From NCBI GenBank assembly GCA_037074705.1, contig JAYJMR010000018.1:321696-385695 (forward strand): 64,000 bases of DNA, in the 5' to 3' direction. The position numbers and the translations under genes were made by a program. Positions 1 to 15,987 of the stretch are shown piece after piece. Position 1 is the first letter of the stretch. Each line of letters starts with the position of its first letter. The notes under the pieces were generated by a model. The model saw only the letters and a list, made by a program, of their open reading frames with translations. It was not told where the DNA came from and made no database searches. The DNA comes from Zhengitettix transpicula (lineage: Eukaryota; Arthropoda; Insecta; Orthoptera; Tetrigidae).

Positions 1-417
1 AAAAAAAAAAAAAAAAAAACACGACTGCCCGTTGTAATCTACGAACGTCTTCCTCGCCGCCGCACGCACGCAGCATAGCTGTTGCAAGCGAACATTAGTA
101 AAAACTTACAAATTAATATTCCGCGGATCGAATTATTTTATAATTTTAATTTCTTCTCTACTAAAGTTTCTTTACATGTATATATATATACACTCTTCTG
201 TGAGTTAAAAAAAAAAAAAAAAAAAAAAAAAAACACGACTGCCCGTTGTAATCTACGAACGTCTTCCTCGCCGCCGCACGCACGCAGCATAGCTGTTGCA
301 AGCGAACATTAGTAAAAACTTACAAATTAATATTCCGCGGATCGAATTATTTTAGAATTTTAATTTCTTCTCTACTAAAGTTTCTTTACATGTATATATA
401 TATACACTCTTCTGTGA

Positions 418-470
<53 letters not shown>

Positions 471-653
471 ACGACTGCCCGTTGTAATCTACGAACGTCT
501 TCCTCGCCGCCGCACGCACGCAGCATAGCTGTTGCAAGCGAACATTAGTAAAAACTTACAAATTAATATTCCGCGGATCGAATTATTTTATAATTTTAAT
601 TTCTTCTCTACTAAAGTTTCTTTACATGTATATATATATACACTCTTCTGTGA

Positions 654-703
<50 letters not shown>

Positions 704-886
704 ACGACTGCCCGTTGTAATCTACGAACGTCTTCCTCGCCGCCGCACGCACGCAGCATAGCTGTTGCAAGCGAACATTAGTAAAAACTTACAAATTAAT
801 ATTCCGCGGATCGAATTATTTTATAATTTTAATTTCTTCTCTACTAAAGTTTCTTTACATGTATATATATATACACTCTTCTGTGA

Positions 887-930
<44 letters not shown>

Positions 931-1113
931 ACGACTGCCCGTTGTAATCTACGAACGTCTTCCTCGCCGCCGCACGCACGCAGCATAGCTGTTGCAAGCG
1001 AACATTAGTAAAAACTTACAAATTAATATTCCGCGGATCGAATTATTTTATAATTTTAATTTCTTCTCTACTAAAGTTTCTTTACATGTATATATATATA
1101 CACTCTTCTGTGA

Positions 1114-1157
<44 letters not shown>

Positions 1158-1340
1158 ACGACTGCCCGTTGTAATCTACGAACGTCTTCCTCGCCGCCGC
1201 ACGCACGCAGCATAGCTGTTGCAAGCGAACATTAGTAAAAACTTACAAATTAATATTCCGCGGATCGAATTATTTTATAATTTTAATTTCTTCTCTACTA
1301 AAGTTTCTTTACATGTATATATATATACACTCTTCTGTGA

Positions 1341-1380
<40 letters not shown>

Positions 1381-1563
1381 ACGACTGCCCGTTGTAATCT
1401 ACGAACGTCTTCCTCGCCGCCGCACGCACGCAGCATAGCTGTTGCAAGCGAACATTAGTAAAAACTTACAAATTAATATTCCGCGGATCGAATTATTTTA
1501 TAATTTTAATTTCTTCTCTACTAAAGTTTCTTTACATGTATATATATATACACTCTTCTGTGA

Positions 1564-1607
<44 letters not shown>

Positions 1608-1790
1608 ACGACTGCCCGTTGTAATCTACGAACGTCTTCCTCGCCGCCGCACGCACGCAGCATAGCTGTTGCAAGCGAACATTAGTAAAAACTTACAAAT
1701 TAATATTCCGCGGATCGAATTATTTTATAATTTTAATTTCTTCTCTACTGAAGTTTCTTTACATGTATATATATATACACTCTTCTGTGA

Positions 1791-1834
<44 letters not shown>

Positions 1835-2017
1835 ACGACTGCCCGTTGTAATCTACGAACGTCTTCCTCGCCGCCGCACGCACGCAGCATAGCTGTTGCA
1901 AGCGAACATTAGTAAAAACTTACAAATTAATATTCCGCGGATCGAATTATTTTATAATTTTAATATCTTCTCTACTAAAGTTTCTTTACATGTATATATA
2001 TATACACTCTTCTGTGA

Positions 2018-2060
<43 letters not shown>

Positions 2061-2243
2061 ACGACTGCCCGTTGTAATCTACGAACGTCTTCCTCGCCGC
2101 CGCACGCACGCAGCATAGCTGTTGCAAGCGAACATTAGTAAAAACTTACAAATTAATATTCCGCGGATCGAATTATTTTATAATTTTAATTTCTTCTCTA
2201 CTAAAGTTTCTTTACATGTATATATATATACACTCTTCTGTGA

Positions 2244-2286
<43 letters not shown>

Positions 2287-2469
2287 ACGACTGCCCGTTG
2301 TAATCTACGAACGTCTTCCTCGCCGCCGCACGCACGCAGCATAGCTGTTGCAAGCGAACATTAGTAAAAACTTACAAATTAATATTCCGCGGATCGAATT
2401 ATTTTATAATTTTAATTTCTTCTCTACTAAAGTTTCTTTACATGTATATATATATACACTCTTCTGTGA

Positions 2470-2512
<43 letters not shown>

Positions 2513-2695
2513 ACGACTGCCCGTTGTAATCTACGAACGTCTTCCTCGCCGCCGCACGCACGCAGCATAGCTGTTGCAAGCGAACATTAGTAAAAACTTA
2601 CAAATTAATATTCCGCGGATCGAATTATTTTATAATTTTAATTTCTTCTCTACTAAAGTTTCTTTACATGTATATATATATACACTCTTCTGTGA

Positions 2696-2733
<38 letters not shown>

Positions 2734-2916
2734 ACGACTGCCCGTTGTAATCTACGAACGTCTTCCTCGCCGCCGCACGCACGCAGCATAGCTGTTGCAA
2801 GCGAACATTAGTAAAAACTTACAAATTAATATTCCGCGGATCGAATTATTTTATAATTTTAATTTCTTCTCTACTAAAGTTTCTTTACATGTATATATAT
2901 ATACACTCTTCTGTGA

Positions 2917-2960
<44 letters not shown>

Positions 2961-3143
2961 ACGACTGCCCGTTGTAATCTACGAACGTCTTCCTCGCCGC
3001 CGCACGCACGCAGCATAGCTGTTGCAAGCGAACATTAGTAAAAACTTACAAATTAATATTCCGCGGATCGAATTATTTTATAATTTTAATTTCTTCTCTA
3101 CTAAAGTTTCTTTACATGTATATATATATACACTCTTCTGTGA

Positions 3144-3184
<41 letters not shown>

Positions 3185-3185
<1 letters not shown>

Positions 3186-3368
3186 ACGACTGCCCGTTGT
3201 AATCTACGAACGTCTTCCTCGCCGCCGCACGCACGCAGCATAGCTGTTGCAAGCGAACATTAGTAAAAACTTACAAATTAATATTCCGCGGATCGAATTA
3301 TTTTATAATTTTAATTTCTTCTCTACTAAAGTTTCTTTACATGTATATATATATACACTCTTCTGTGA

Positions 3369-3410
<42 letters not shown>
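3185..3410 (+). repeat. Representative satellite monomer
   Basis: A typical 226-bp monomer given as a reference for the array. The GC-rich block is at about 3208-3238. An 8-bp palindrome TCCGCGGA (SacII core) lies at 3285-3292. AT-rich sequence follows, then a perfect 16-bp palindrome TGTATATATATATACA at 3342-3357. The A tract of 39 is at 3372-3410. On the minus strand, 3274 to 3244 reads like a 31-nt miniature intron: GTAAGT, TACTAAT, then TTGCAACAG. Nothing in the unit resembles a tRNA-type A/B-box promoter or a known snRNA. Confidence 0.9.
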
Positions 3411-3411
<1 letters not shown>

Positions 3412-3594
3412 ACGACTGCCCGTTGTAATCTACGAACGTCTTCCTCGCCGCCGCACGCACGCAGCATAGCTGTTGCAAGCGAACATTAGTAAAAACTTAC
3501 AAATTAATATTCCGCGGATCGAATTATTTTATAATTTTAATTTCTTCTCTACTAAAGTTTCTTTACATGTATATATATATACACTCTTCTGTGA

Positions 3595-3637
<43 letters not shown>

Positions 3638-3820
3638 ACGACTGCCCGTTGTAATCTACGAACGTCTTCCTCGCCGCCGCACGCACGCAGCATAGCTGTT
3701 GCAAGCGAACATTAGTAAAAACTTACAAATTAATATTCCGCGGATCGAATTATTTTATAATTTTAATTTCTTCTCTACTAAAGTTTCTTTACATGTATAT
3801 ATATATACACTCTTCTGTGA

Positions 3821-3861
<41 letters not shown>

Positions 3862-4044
3862 ACGACTGCCCGTTGTAATCTACGAACGTCTTCCTCGCCG
3901 CCGCACGCACGCAGCATAGCTGTTGCAAGCGAACATTAGTAAAAACTTACAAATTAATATTCCGCGGATCGAATTATTTTATAATTTTAATTTCTTCTCT
4001 ACTAAAGTTTCTTTACATGTATATATATATACACTCTTCTGTGA

Positions 4045-4086
<42 letters not shown>

Positions 4087-4112
4087 ACGACTGCCCGTTG
4101 TAATCTACGAAC

Positions 4113-4134
4113 GTCTTCCTCGCGTCTTCCTCGC
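4113..4134 (+). repeat. Variant monomer: 11-bp tandem duplication
   Basis: GTCTTCCTCGC is present twice in a row in the GC-rich block. This is a single-copy slippage variant and a usable landmark in the array. Confidence 0.9.
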
Positions 4135-4280
4135 CGCCGCACGCACGCAGCATAGCTGTTGCAAGCGAACATTAGTAAAAACTTACAAATTAATATTCCG
4201 CGGATCGAATTATTTTATAATTTTAATTTCTTCTCTACTAAAGTTTCTTTACATGTATATATATATACACTCTTCTGTGA

Positions 4281-4317
<37 letters not shown>

Positions 4318-4500
4318 ACGACTGCCCGTTGTAATCTACGAACGTCTTCCTCGCCGCCGCACGCACGCAGCATAGCTGTTGCAAGCGAACATTAGTAAAA
4401 ACTTACAAATTAATATTCCGCGGATCGAATTATTTTATAATTTTAATTTCTTCTCTACTAAAGTTTCTTTACATGTATATATATATACACTCTTCTGTGA

Positions 4501-4543
<43 letters not shown>

Positions 4544-4726
4544 ACGACTGCCCGTTGTAATCTACGAACGTCTTCCTCGCCGCCGCACGCACGCAGCATA
4601 GCTGTTGCAAGCGAACATTAGTAAAAACTTACAAATTAATATTCCGCGGATCGAATTATTTTATAATTTTAATTTCTTCTCTACTAAAGTTTCTTTACAT
4701 GTATATATATATACACTCTTCTGTGA

Positions 4727-4765
<39 letters not shown>

Positions 4766-4948
4766 ACGACTGCCCGTTGTAATCTACGAACGTCTTCCTC
4801 GCCGCCGCACGCACGCAGCATAGCTGTTGCAAGCGAACATTAGTAAAAACTTACAAATTAATATTCCGCGGATCGAATTATTTTATAATTTTAATTTCTT
4901 CTCTACTAAAGTTTCTTTACATGTATATATATATACACTCTTCTGTGA

Positions 4949-4988
<40 letters not shown>

Positions 4989-5171
4989 ACGACTGCCCGT
5001 TGTAATCTACGAACGTCTTCCTCGCCGCCGCACGCACGCAGCATAGCTGTTGCAAGCGAACATTAGTAAAAACTTACAAATTAATATTCCGCGGATCGAA
5101 TTATTTTATAATTTTAATTTCTTCTCTACTAAAGTTTCTTTACATGTATATATATATACACTCTTCTGTGA

Positions 5172-5213
<42 letters not shown>

Positions 5214-5396
5214 ACGACTGCCCGTTGTAATCTACGAACGTCTTCCTCGCCGCCGCACGCACGCAGCATAGCTGTTGCAAGCGAACATTAGTAAAAACTT
5301 ACAAATTAATATTCCGCGGATCGAATTATTTTATAATTTTAATTTCTTCTCTACTAAAGTTTCTTTACATGTATATATATATACACTCTTCTGTGA

Positions 5397-5438
<42 letters not shown>

Positions 5439-5623
5439 ACGACTGCCCGTTGTAATCTACGAACGTCTTCCTCGCCGCCGCACGCACGCAGCATAGCTGT
5501 TGCAAGCGAACATTAGTAAAAACTTACAAATTAATATTCCGCGGATCGAATTATTTTATAATTTTAATTTCTTCTCTACTAAAGTTTCTTTACATGTATA
5601 TATATATACACTCTTCTGTGAGA

Positions 5624-5665
<42 letters not shown>

Positions 5666-5848
5666 ACGACTGCCCGTTGTAATCTACGAACGTCTTCCTC
5701 GCCGCCGCACGCACGCAGCATAGCTGTTGCAAGCGAACATTAGTAAAAACTTACAAATTAATATTCCGCGGATCGAATTATTTTATAATTTTAATTTCTT
5801 CTCTACTAAAGTTTCTTTACATGTATATATATATACACTCTTCTGTGA

Positions 5849-5889
<41 letters not shown>

Positions 5890-6072
5890 ACGACTGCCCG
5901 TTGTAATCTACGAACGTCTTCCTCGCCGCCGCACGCACGCAGCATAGCTGTTGCAAGCGAACATTAGTAAAAACTTACAAATTAATATTCCGCGGATCGA
6001 ATTATTTTATAATTTTAATTTCTTCTCTACTAAAGTTTCTTTACATGTATATATATATACACTCTTCTGTGA

Positions 6073-6114
<42 letters not shown>

Positions 6115-6297
6115 ACGACTGCCCGTTGTAATCTACGAACGTCTTCCTCGCCGCCGCACGCACGCAGCATAGCTGTTGCAAGCGAACATTAGTAAAAACT
6201 TACAAATTAATATTCCGCGGATCGAATTATTTTATAATTTTAATTTCTTCTCTACTAAAGTTTCTTTACATGTATATATATATACACTCTTCTGTGA

Positions 6298-6338
<41 letters not shown>

Positions 6339-6521
6339 ACGACTGCCCGTTGTAATCTACGAACGTCTTCCTCGCCGCCGCACGCACGCAGCATAGCTGT
6401 TGCAAGCGAACATTAGTAAAAACTTACAAATTAATATTCCGCGGATCGAATTATTTTATAATTTTAATTTCTTCTCTACTAAAGTTTCTTTACATGTATA
6501 TATATATACACTCTTCTGTGA

Positions 6522-6562
<41 letters not shown>

Positions 6563-6745
6563 ACGACTGCCCGTTGTAATCTACGAACGTCTTCCTCGCC
6601 GCCGCACGCACGCAGCATAGCTGTTGCAAGCGAACATTAGTAAAAACTTACAAATTAATATTCCGCGGATCGAATTATTTTATAATTTTAATTTCTTCTC
6701 TACTAAAGTTTCTTTACATGTATATATATATACACTCTTCTGTGA

Positions 6746-6787
<42 letters not shown>

Positions 6788-6970
6788 ACGACTGCCCGTT
6801 GTAATCTACGAACGTCTTCCTCGCCGCCGCACGCACGCAGCATAGCTGTTGCAAGCGAACATTAGTAAAAACTTACAAATTAATATTCCGCGGATCGAAT
6901 TATTTTATAATTTTAATTTCTTCTCTACTAAAGTTTCTTTACATGTATATATATATACACTCTTCTGTGA

Positions 6971-7011
<41 letters not shown>

Positions 7012-7194
7012 ACGACTGCCCGTTGTAATCTACGAACGTCTTCCTCGCCGCCGCACGCACGCAGCATAGCTGTTGCAAGCGAACATTAGTAAAAACTTAC
7101 AAATTAATATTCCGCGGATCGAATTATTTTATAATTTTAATTTCTTCTCTACTAAAGTTTCTTTACATGTATATATATATACACTCTTCTGTGA

Positions 7195-7236
<42 letters not shown>

Positions 7237-7419
7237 ACGACTGCCCGTTGTAATCTACGAACGTCTTCCTCGCCGCCGCACGCACGCAGCATAGCTGTTG
7301 CAAGCGAACATTAGTAAAAACTTACAAATTAATATTCCGCGGATCGAATTATTTTATAATTTTAATTTCTTCTCTACTAAAGTTTCTTTACATGTATATA
7401 TATATACACTCTTCTGTGA

Positions 7420-7460
<41 letters not shown>

Positions 7461-7643
7461 ACGACTGCCCGTTGTAATCTACGAACGTCTTCCTCGCCGC
7501 CGCACGCACGCAGCATAGCTGTTGCAAGCGAACATTAGTAAAAACTTACAAATTAATATTCCGCGGATCGAATTATTTTATAATTTTAATTTCTTCTCTA
7601 CTAAAGTTTCTTTACATGTATATATATATACACTCTTCTGTGA

Positions 7644-7685
<42 letters not shown>

Positions 7686-7868
7686 ACGACTGCCCGTTGT
7701 AATCTACGAACGTCTTCCTCGCCGCCGCACGCACGCAGCATAGCTGTTGCAAGCGAACATTAGTAAAAACTTACAAATTAATATTCCGCGGATCGAATTA
7801 TTTTATAATTTTAATTTCTTCTCTACTAAAGTTTCTTTACATGTATATATATATACACTCTTCTGTGA

Positions 7869-7909
<41 letters not shown>

Positions 7910-8092
7910 ACGACTGCCCGTTGTAATCTACGAACGTCTTCCTCGCCGCCGCACGCACGCAGCATAGCTGTTGCAAGCGAACATTAGTAAAAACTTACAA
8001 ATTAATATTCCGCGGATCGAATTATTTTATAATTTTAATTTCTTCTCTACTAAAGTTTCTTTACATGTATATATATATACACTCTTCTGTGA

Positions 8093-8133
<41 letters not shown>

Positions 8134-8316
8134 ACGACTGCCCGTTGTAATCTACGAACGTCTTCCTCGCCGCCGCACGCACGCAGCATAGCTGTTGCAA
8201 GCGAACATTAGTAAAAACTTACAAATTAATATTCCGCGGATCGAATTATTTTATAATTTTAATTTCTTCTCTACTAAAGTTTCTTTACATGTATATATAT
8301 ATACACTCTTCTGTGA

Positions 8317-8356
<40 letters not shown>

Positions 8357-8539
8357 ACGACTGCCCGTTGTAATCTACGAACGTCTTCCTCGCCGCCGCA
8401 CGCACGCAGCATAGCTGTTGCAAGCGAACATTAGTAAAAACTTACAAATTAATATTCCGCGGATCGAATTATTTTATAATTTTAATTTCTTCTCTACTAA
8501 AGTTTCTTTACATGTATATATATATACACTCTTCTGTGA

Positions 8540-8581
<42 letters not shown>

Positions 8582-8764
8582 ACGACTGCCCGTTGTAATC
8601 TACGAACGTCTTCCTCGCCGCCGCACGCACGCAGCATAGCTGTTGCAAGCGAACATTAGTAAAAACTTACAAATTAATATTCCGCGGATCGAATTATTTT
8701 ATAATTTTAATTTCTTCTCTACTAAAGTTTCTTTACATGTATATATATATACACTCTTCTGTGA

Positions 8765-8806
<42 letters not shown>

Positions 8807-8989
8807 ACGACTGCCCGTTGTAATCTACGAACGTCTTCCTCGCCGCCGCACGCACGCAGCATAGCTGTTGCAAGCGAACATTAGTAAAAACTTACAAATT
8901 AATATTCCGCGGATCGAATTATTTTATAATTTTAATTTCTTCTCTACTAAAGTTTCTTTACATGTATATATATATACACTCTTCTGTGA

Positions 8990-9031
<42 letters not shown>

Positions 9032-9214
9032 ACGACTGCCCGTTGTAATCTACGAACGTCTTCCTCGCCGCCGCACGCACGCAGCATAGCTGTTGCAAGC
9101 GAACATTAGTAAAAACTTACAAATTAATATTCCGCGGATCGAATTATTTTATAATTTTAATTTCTTCTCTACTAAAGTTTCTTTACATGTATATATATAT
9201 ACACTCTTCTGTGA

Positions 9215-9255
<41 letters not shown>

Positions 9256-9316
9256 ACGACTGCCCGTTGTAATCTACGAACGTCTTCCTCGCCGCCGCAC
9301 GCACGCAGCATAGCTG

Positions 9317-9423
9317 TTGCAAGCGAACATTAGTAAAAACTTACAAATTAATATTCCGCGGATCGAATTATTTTATAATTTTAAAGTTTCTTTACATGTA
9401 TATATATATACACTCTTCTGTGA

Positions 9424-9465
<42 letters not shown>

Positions 9466-9523
9466 ACGACTGCCCGTTGTAATCTACGAACGTCTTCCTC
9501 GCCGCCGCACGCACGCAGCATAG
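9317..9523 (+). repeat. Variant monomer: 15-bp deletion
   Basis: In this copy ATAATTTTAAAGTTTC (near 9376-9390) replaces the normal stretch. The TTTCTTCTCTACTAA segment between two TTTAA/CTAAA-type ends is lost. This fits slippage or microhomology deletion. Confidence 0.85.
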
Positions 9524-9648
9524 CTGTTGCAAGCGAACATTAGTAAAAACTTACAAATTAATATTCCGCGGATCGAATTATTTTATAATTTTAATTTCTT
9601 CTCTACTAAAGTTTCTTTACATGTATATATATATACACTCTTCTGTGA

Positions 9649-9690
<42 letters not shown>

Positions 9691-9873
9691 ACGACTGCCC
9701 GTTGTAATCTACGAACGTCTTCCTCGCCGCCGCACGCACGCAGCATAGCTGTTGCAAGCGAACATTAGTAAAAACTTACAAATTAATATTCCGCGGATCG
9801 AATTATTTTATAATTTTAATTTCTTCTCTACTAAAGTTTCTTTACATGTATATATATATACACTCTTCTGTGA

Positions 9874-9916
<43 letters not shown>

Positions 9917-10095
9917 ACGACTGCCCGTTGTAATCTACGAACGCCTCGCCGCCGCACGCACGCAGCATAGCTGTTGCAAGCGAACATTAGTAAAAACTTA
10001 CAAATTAATATTCCGCGGATCGAATTATTTTATAATTTTAATTTCTTCTCTACTAAAGTTTCTTTACATGTATATATATATACACTCTTCTGTGA

Positions 10096-10135
<40 letters not shown>

Positions 10136-10318
10136 ACGACTGCCCGTTGTAATCTACGAACGTCTTCCTCGCCGCCGCACGCACGCAGCATAGCTGTTGC
10201 AAGCGAACATTAGTAAAAACTTACAAATTAATATTCCGCGGATCGAATTATTTTATAATTTTAATTTCTTCTCTACTAAAGTTTCTTTACATGTATATAT
10301 ATATACACTCTTCTGTGA

Positions 10319-10361
<43 letters not shown>

Positions 10362-10544
10362 ACGACTGCCCGTTGTAATCTACGAACGTCTTCCTCGCCG
10401 CCGCACGCACGCAGCATAGCTGTTGCAAGCGAACATTAGTAAAAACTTACAAATTAATATTCCGCGGATCGAATTATTTTATAATTTTAATTTCTTCTCT
10501 ACTAAAGTTTCTTTACATGTATATATATATACACTCTTCTGTGA

Positions 10545-10586
<42 letters not shown>

Positions 10587-10769
10587 ACGACTGCCCGTTG
10601 TAATCTACGAACGTCTTCCTCGCCGCCGCACGCACGCAGCATAGCTGTTGCAAGCGAACATTAGTAAAAACTTACAAATTAATATTCCGCGGATCGAATT
10701 ATTTTATAATTTTAATTTCTTCTCTACTAAAGTTTCTTTACATGTATATATATATACACTCTTCTGTGA

Positions 10770-10812
<43 letters not shown>

Positions 10813-10995
10813 ACGACTGCCCGTTGTAATCTACGAACGTCTTCCTCGCCGCCGCACGCACGCAGCATAGCTGTTGCAAGCGAACATTAGTAAAAACTTA
10901 CAAATTAATATTCCGCGGATCGAATTATTTTATAATTTTAATTTCTTCTCTACTAAAGTTTCTTTACATGTATATATATATACACTCTTCTGTGA

Positions 10996-11037
<42 letters not shown>

Positions 11038-11220
11038 ACGACTGCCCGTTGTAATCTACGAACGTCTTCCTCGCCGCCGCACGCACGCAGCATAGCTGTT
11101 GCAAGCGAACATTAGTAAAAACTTACAAATTAATATTCCGCGGATCGAATTATTTTATAATTTTAATTTCTTCTCTACTAAAGTTTCTTTACATGTATAT
11201 ATATATACACTCTTCTGTGA

Positions 11221-11263
<43 letters not shown>

Positions 11264-11446
11264 ACGACTGCCCGTTGTAATCTACGAACGTCTTCCTCGC
11301 CGCCGCACGCACGCAGCATAGCTGTTGCAAGCGAACATTAGTAAAAACTTACAAATTAATATTCCGCGGATCGAATTATTTTATAATTTTAATTTCTTCT
11401 CTACTAAAGTTTCTTTACATGTATATATATATACACTCTTCTGTGA

Positions 11447-11488
<42 letters not shown>

Positions 11489-11671
11489 ACGACTGCCCGT
11501 TGTAATCTACGAACGTCTTCCTCGCCGCCGCACGCACGCAGCATAGCTGTTGCAAGCGAACATTAGTAAAAACTTACAAATTAATATTCCGCGGATCGAA
11601 TTATTTTATAATTTTAATTTCTTCTCTACTAAAGTTTCTTTACATGTATATATATATACACTCTTCTGTGA

Positions 11672-11713
<42 letters not shown>

Positions 11714-11896
11714 ACGACTGCCCGTTGTAATCTACGAACGTCTTCCTCGCCGCCGCACGCACGCAGCATAGCTGTTGCAAGCGAACATTAGTAAAAACTT
11801 ACAAATTAATATTCCGCGGATCGAATTATTTTATAATTTTAATTTCTTCTCTACTAAAGTTTCTTTACATGTATATATATATACACTCTTCTGTGA

Positions 11897-11937
<41 letters not shown>

Positions 11938-12120
11938 ACGACTGCCCGTTGTAATCTACGAACGTCTTCCTCGCCGCCGCACGCACGCAGCATAGCTGTT
12001 GCAAGCGAACATTAGTAAAAACTTACAAATTAATATTCCGCGGATCGAATTATTTTATAATTTTAATTTCTTCTCTACTAAAGTTTCTTTACATGTATAT
12101 ATATATACACTCTTCTGTGA

Positions 12121-12162
<42 letters not shown>

Positions 12163-12345
12163 ACGACTGCCCGTTGTAATCTACGAACGTCTTCCTCGCC
12201 GCCGCACGCACGCAGCATAGCTGTTGCAAGCGAACATTAGTAAAAACTTACAAATTAATATTCCGCGGATCGAATTATTTTATAATTTTAATTTCTTCTC
12301 TACTAAAGTTTCTTTACATGTATATATATATACACTCTTCTGTGA

Positions 12346-12387
<42 letters not shown>

Positions 12388-12570
12388 ACGACTGCCCGTT
12401 GTAATCTACGAACGTCTTCCTCGCCGCCGCACGCACGCAGCATAGCTGTTGCAAGCGAACATTAGTAAAAACTTACAAATTAATATTCCGCGGATCGAAT
12501 TATTTTATAATTTTAATTTCTTCTCTACTAAAGTTTCTTTACATGTATATATATATACACTCTTCTGTGA

Positions 12571-12611
<41 letters not shown>

Positions 12612-12794
12612 ACGACTGCCCGTTGTAATCTACGAACGTCTTCCTCGCCGCCGCACGCACGCAGCATAGCTGTTGCAAGCGAACATTAGTAAAAACTTAC
12701 AAATTAATATTCCGCGGATCGAATTATTTTATAATTTTAATTTCTTCTCTACTAAAGTTTCTTTACATGTATATATATATACACTCTTCTGTGA

Positions 12795-12836
<42 letters not shown>

Positions 12837-13019
12837 ACGACTGCCCGTTGTAATCTACGAACGTCTTCCTCGCCGCCGCACGCACGCAGCATAGCTGTTG
12901 CAAGCGAACATTAGTAAAAACTTACAAATTAATATTCCGCGGATCGAATTATTTTATAATTTTAATTTCTTCTCTACTAAAGTTTCTTTACATGTATATA
13001 TATATACACTCTTCTGTGA

Positions 13020-13062
<43 letters not shown>

Positions 13063-13245
13063 ACGACTGCCCGTTGTAATCTACGAACGTCTTCCTCGCC
13101 GCCGCACGCACGCAGCATAGCTGTTGCAAGCGAACATTAGTAAAAACTTACAAATTAATATTCCGCGGATCGAATTATTTTATAATTTTAATTTCTTCTC
13201 TACTAAAGTTTCTTTACATGTATATATATATACACTCTTCTGTGA

Positions 13246-13287
<42 letters not shown>

Positions 13288-13470
13288 ACGACTGCCCGTT
13301 GTAATCTACGAACGTCTTCCTCGCCGCCGCACGCACGCAGCATAGCTGTTGCAAGCGAACATTAGTAAAAACTTACAAATTAATATTCCGCGGATCGAAT
13401 TATTTTATAATTTTAATTTCTTCTCTACTAAAGTTTCTTTACATGTATATATATATACACTCTTCTGTGA

Positions 13471-13512
<42 letters not shown>

Positions 13513-13695
13513 ACGACTGCCCGTTGTAATCTACGAACGTCTTCCTCGCCGCCGCACGCACGCAGCATAGCTGTTGCAAGCGAACATTAGTAAAAACTTA
13601 CAAATTAATATTCCGCGGATCGAATTATTTTATAATTTTAATTTCTTCTCTACTAAAGTTTCTTTACATGTATATATATATACACTCTTCTGTGA

Positions 13696-13737
<42 letters not shown>

Positions 13738-13920
13738 ACGACTGCCCGTTGTAATCTACGAACGTCTTCCTCGCCGCCGCACGCACGCAGCATAGCTGTT
13801 GCAAGCGAACATTAGTAAAAACTTACAAATTAATATTCCGCGGATCGAATTATTTTATAATTTTAATTTCTTCTCTACTAAAGTTTCTTTACATGTATAT
13901 ATATATACACTCTTCTGTGA

Positions 13921-13963
<43 letters not shown>

Positions 13964-14146
13964 ACGACTGCCCGTTGTAATCTACGAACGTCTTCCTCGC
14001 CGCCGCACGCACGCAGCATAGCTGTTGCAAGCGAACATTAGTAAAAACTTACAAATTAATATTCCGCGGATCGAATTATTTTATAATTTTAATTTCTTCT
14101 CTACTAAAGTTTCTTTACATGTATATATATATACACTCTTCTGTGA

Positions 14147-14188
<42 letters not shown>

Positions 14189-14372
14189 ACGACTGCCCGT
14201 TGTAATCTACGAACGTCTTCCTCGCCGCCGCACGCACGCAGCATAGCTGTTGCAAGCGAACATTAGTAAAAACTTACAAATTAATATTCCGCGGATCGAA
14301 TTATTTTATAATTTTAATTTCTTTCTCTACTAAAGTTTCTTTACATGTATATATATATACACTCTTCTGTGA

Positions 14373-14414
<42 letters not shown>

Positions 14415-14597
14415 ACGACTGCCCGTTGTAATCTACGAACGTCTTCCTCGCCGCCGCACGCACGCAGCATAGCTGTTGCAAGCGAACATTAGTAAAAACT
14501 TACAAATTAATATTCCGCGGATCGAATTATTTTATAATTTTAATTTCTTCTCTACTAAAGTTTCTTTACATGTATATATATATACACTCTTCTGTGA

Positions 14598-14639
<42 letters not shown>

Positions 14640-14821
14640 ACGATGCCCGTTGTAATCTACGAACGTCTTCCTCGCCGCCGCACGCACGCAGCATAGCTGT
14701 TGCAAGCGAACATTAGTAAAAACTTACAAATTAATATTCCGCGGATCGAATTATTTTATAATTTTAATTTCTTCTCTACTAAAGTTTCTTTACATGTATA
14801 TATATATACACTCTTCTGTGA

Positions 14822-14863
<42 letters not shown>

Positions 14864-15046
14864 ACGACTGCCCGTTGTAATCTACGAACGTCTTCCTCGC
14901 CGCCGCACGCACGCAGCATAGCTGTTGCAAGCGAACATTAGTAAAAACTTACAAATTAATATTCCGCGGATCGAATTATTTTATAATTTTAATTTCTTCT
15001 CTACTAAAGTTTCTTTACATGTATATATATATACACTCTTCTGTGA

Positions 15047-15088
<42 letters not shown>

Positions 15089-15271
15089 ACGACTGCCCGT
15101 TGTAATCTACGAACGTCTTCCTCGCCGCCGCACGCACGCAGCATAGCTGTTGCAAGCGAACATTAGTAAAAACTTACAAATTAATATTCCGCGGATCGAA
15201 TTATTTTATAATTTTAATTTCTTCTCTACTAAAGTTTCTTTACATGTATATATATATACACTCTTCTGTGA

Positions 15272-15312
<41 letters not shown>

Positions 15313-15495
15313 ACGACTGCCCGTTGTAATCTACGAACGTCTTCCTCGCCGCCGCACGCACGCAGCATAGCTGTTGCAAGCGAACATTAGTAAAAACTTA
15401 CAAATTAATATTCCGCGGATCGAATTATTTTATAATTTTAATTTCTTCTCTACTAAAGTTTCTTTACATGTATATATATATACACTCTTCTGTGA

Positions 15496-15536
<41 letters not shown>

Positions 15537-15719
15537 ACGACTGCCCGTTGTAATCTACGAACGTCTTCCTCGCCGCCGCACGCACGCAGCATAGCTGTTG
15601 CAAGCGAACATTAGTAAAAACTTACAAATTAATATTCCGCGTATCGAATTATTTTATAATTTTAATTTCTTCTCTACTAAAGTTTCTTTACATGTATATA
15701 TATATACACTCTTCTGTGA

Positions 15720-15761
<42 letters not shown>

Positions 15762-15944
15762 ACGACTGCCCGTTGTAATCTACGAACGTCTTCCTCGCCG
15801 CCGCACGCACGCAGCATAGCTGTTGCAAGCGAACATTAGTAAAAACTTACAAATTAATATTCCGCGGATCGAATTATTTTATAATTTTAATTTCTTCTCT
15901 ACTAAAGTTTCTTTACATGTATATATATATACACTCTTCTGTGA

Positions 15945-15987
<43 letters not shown>

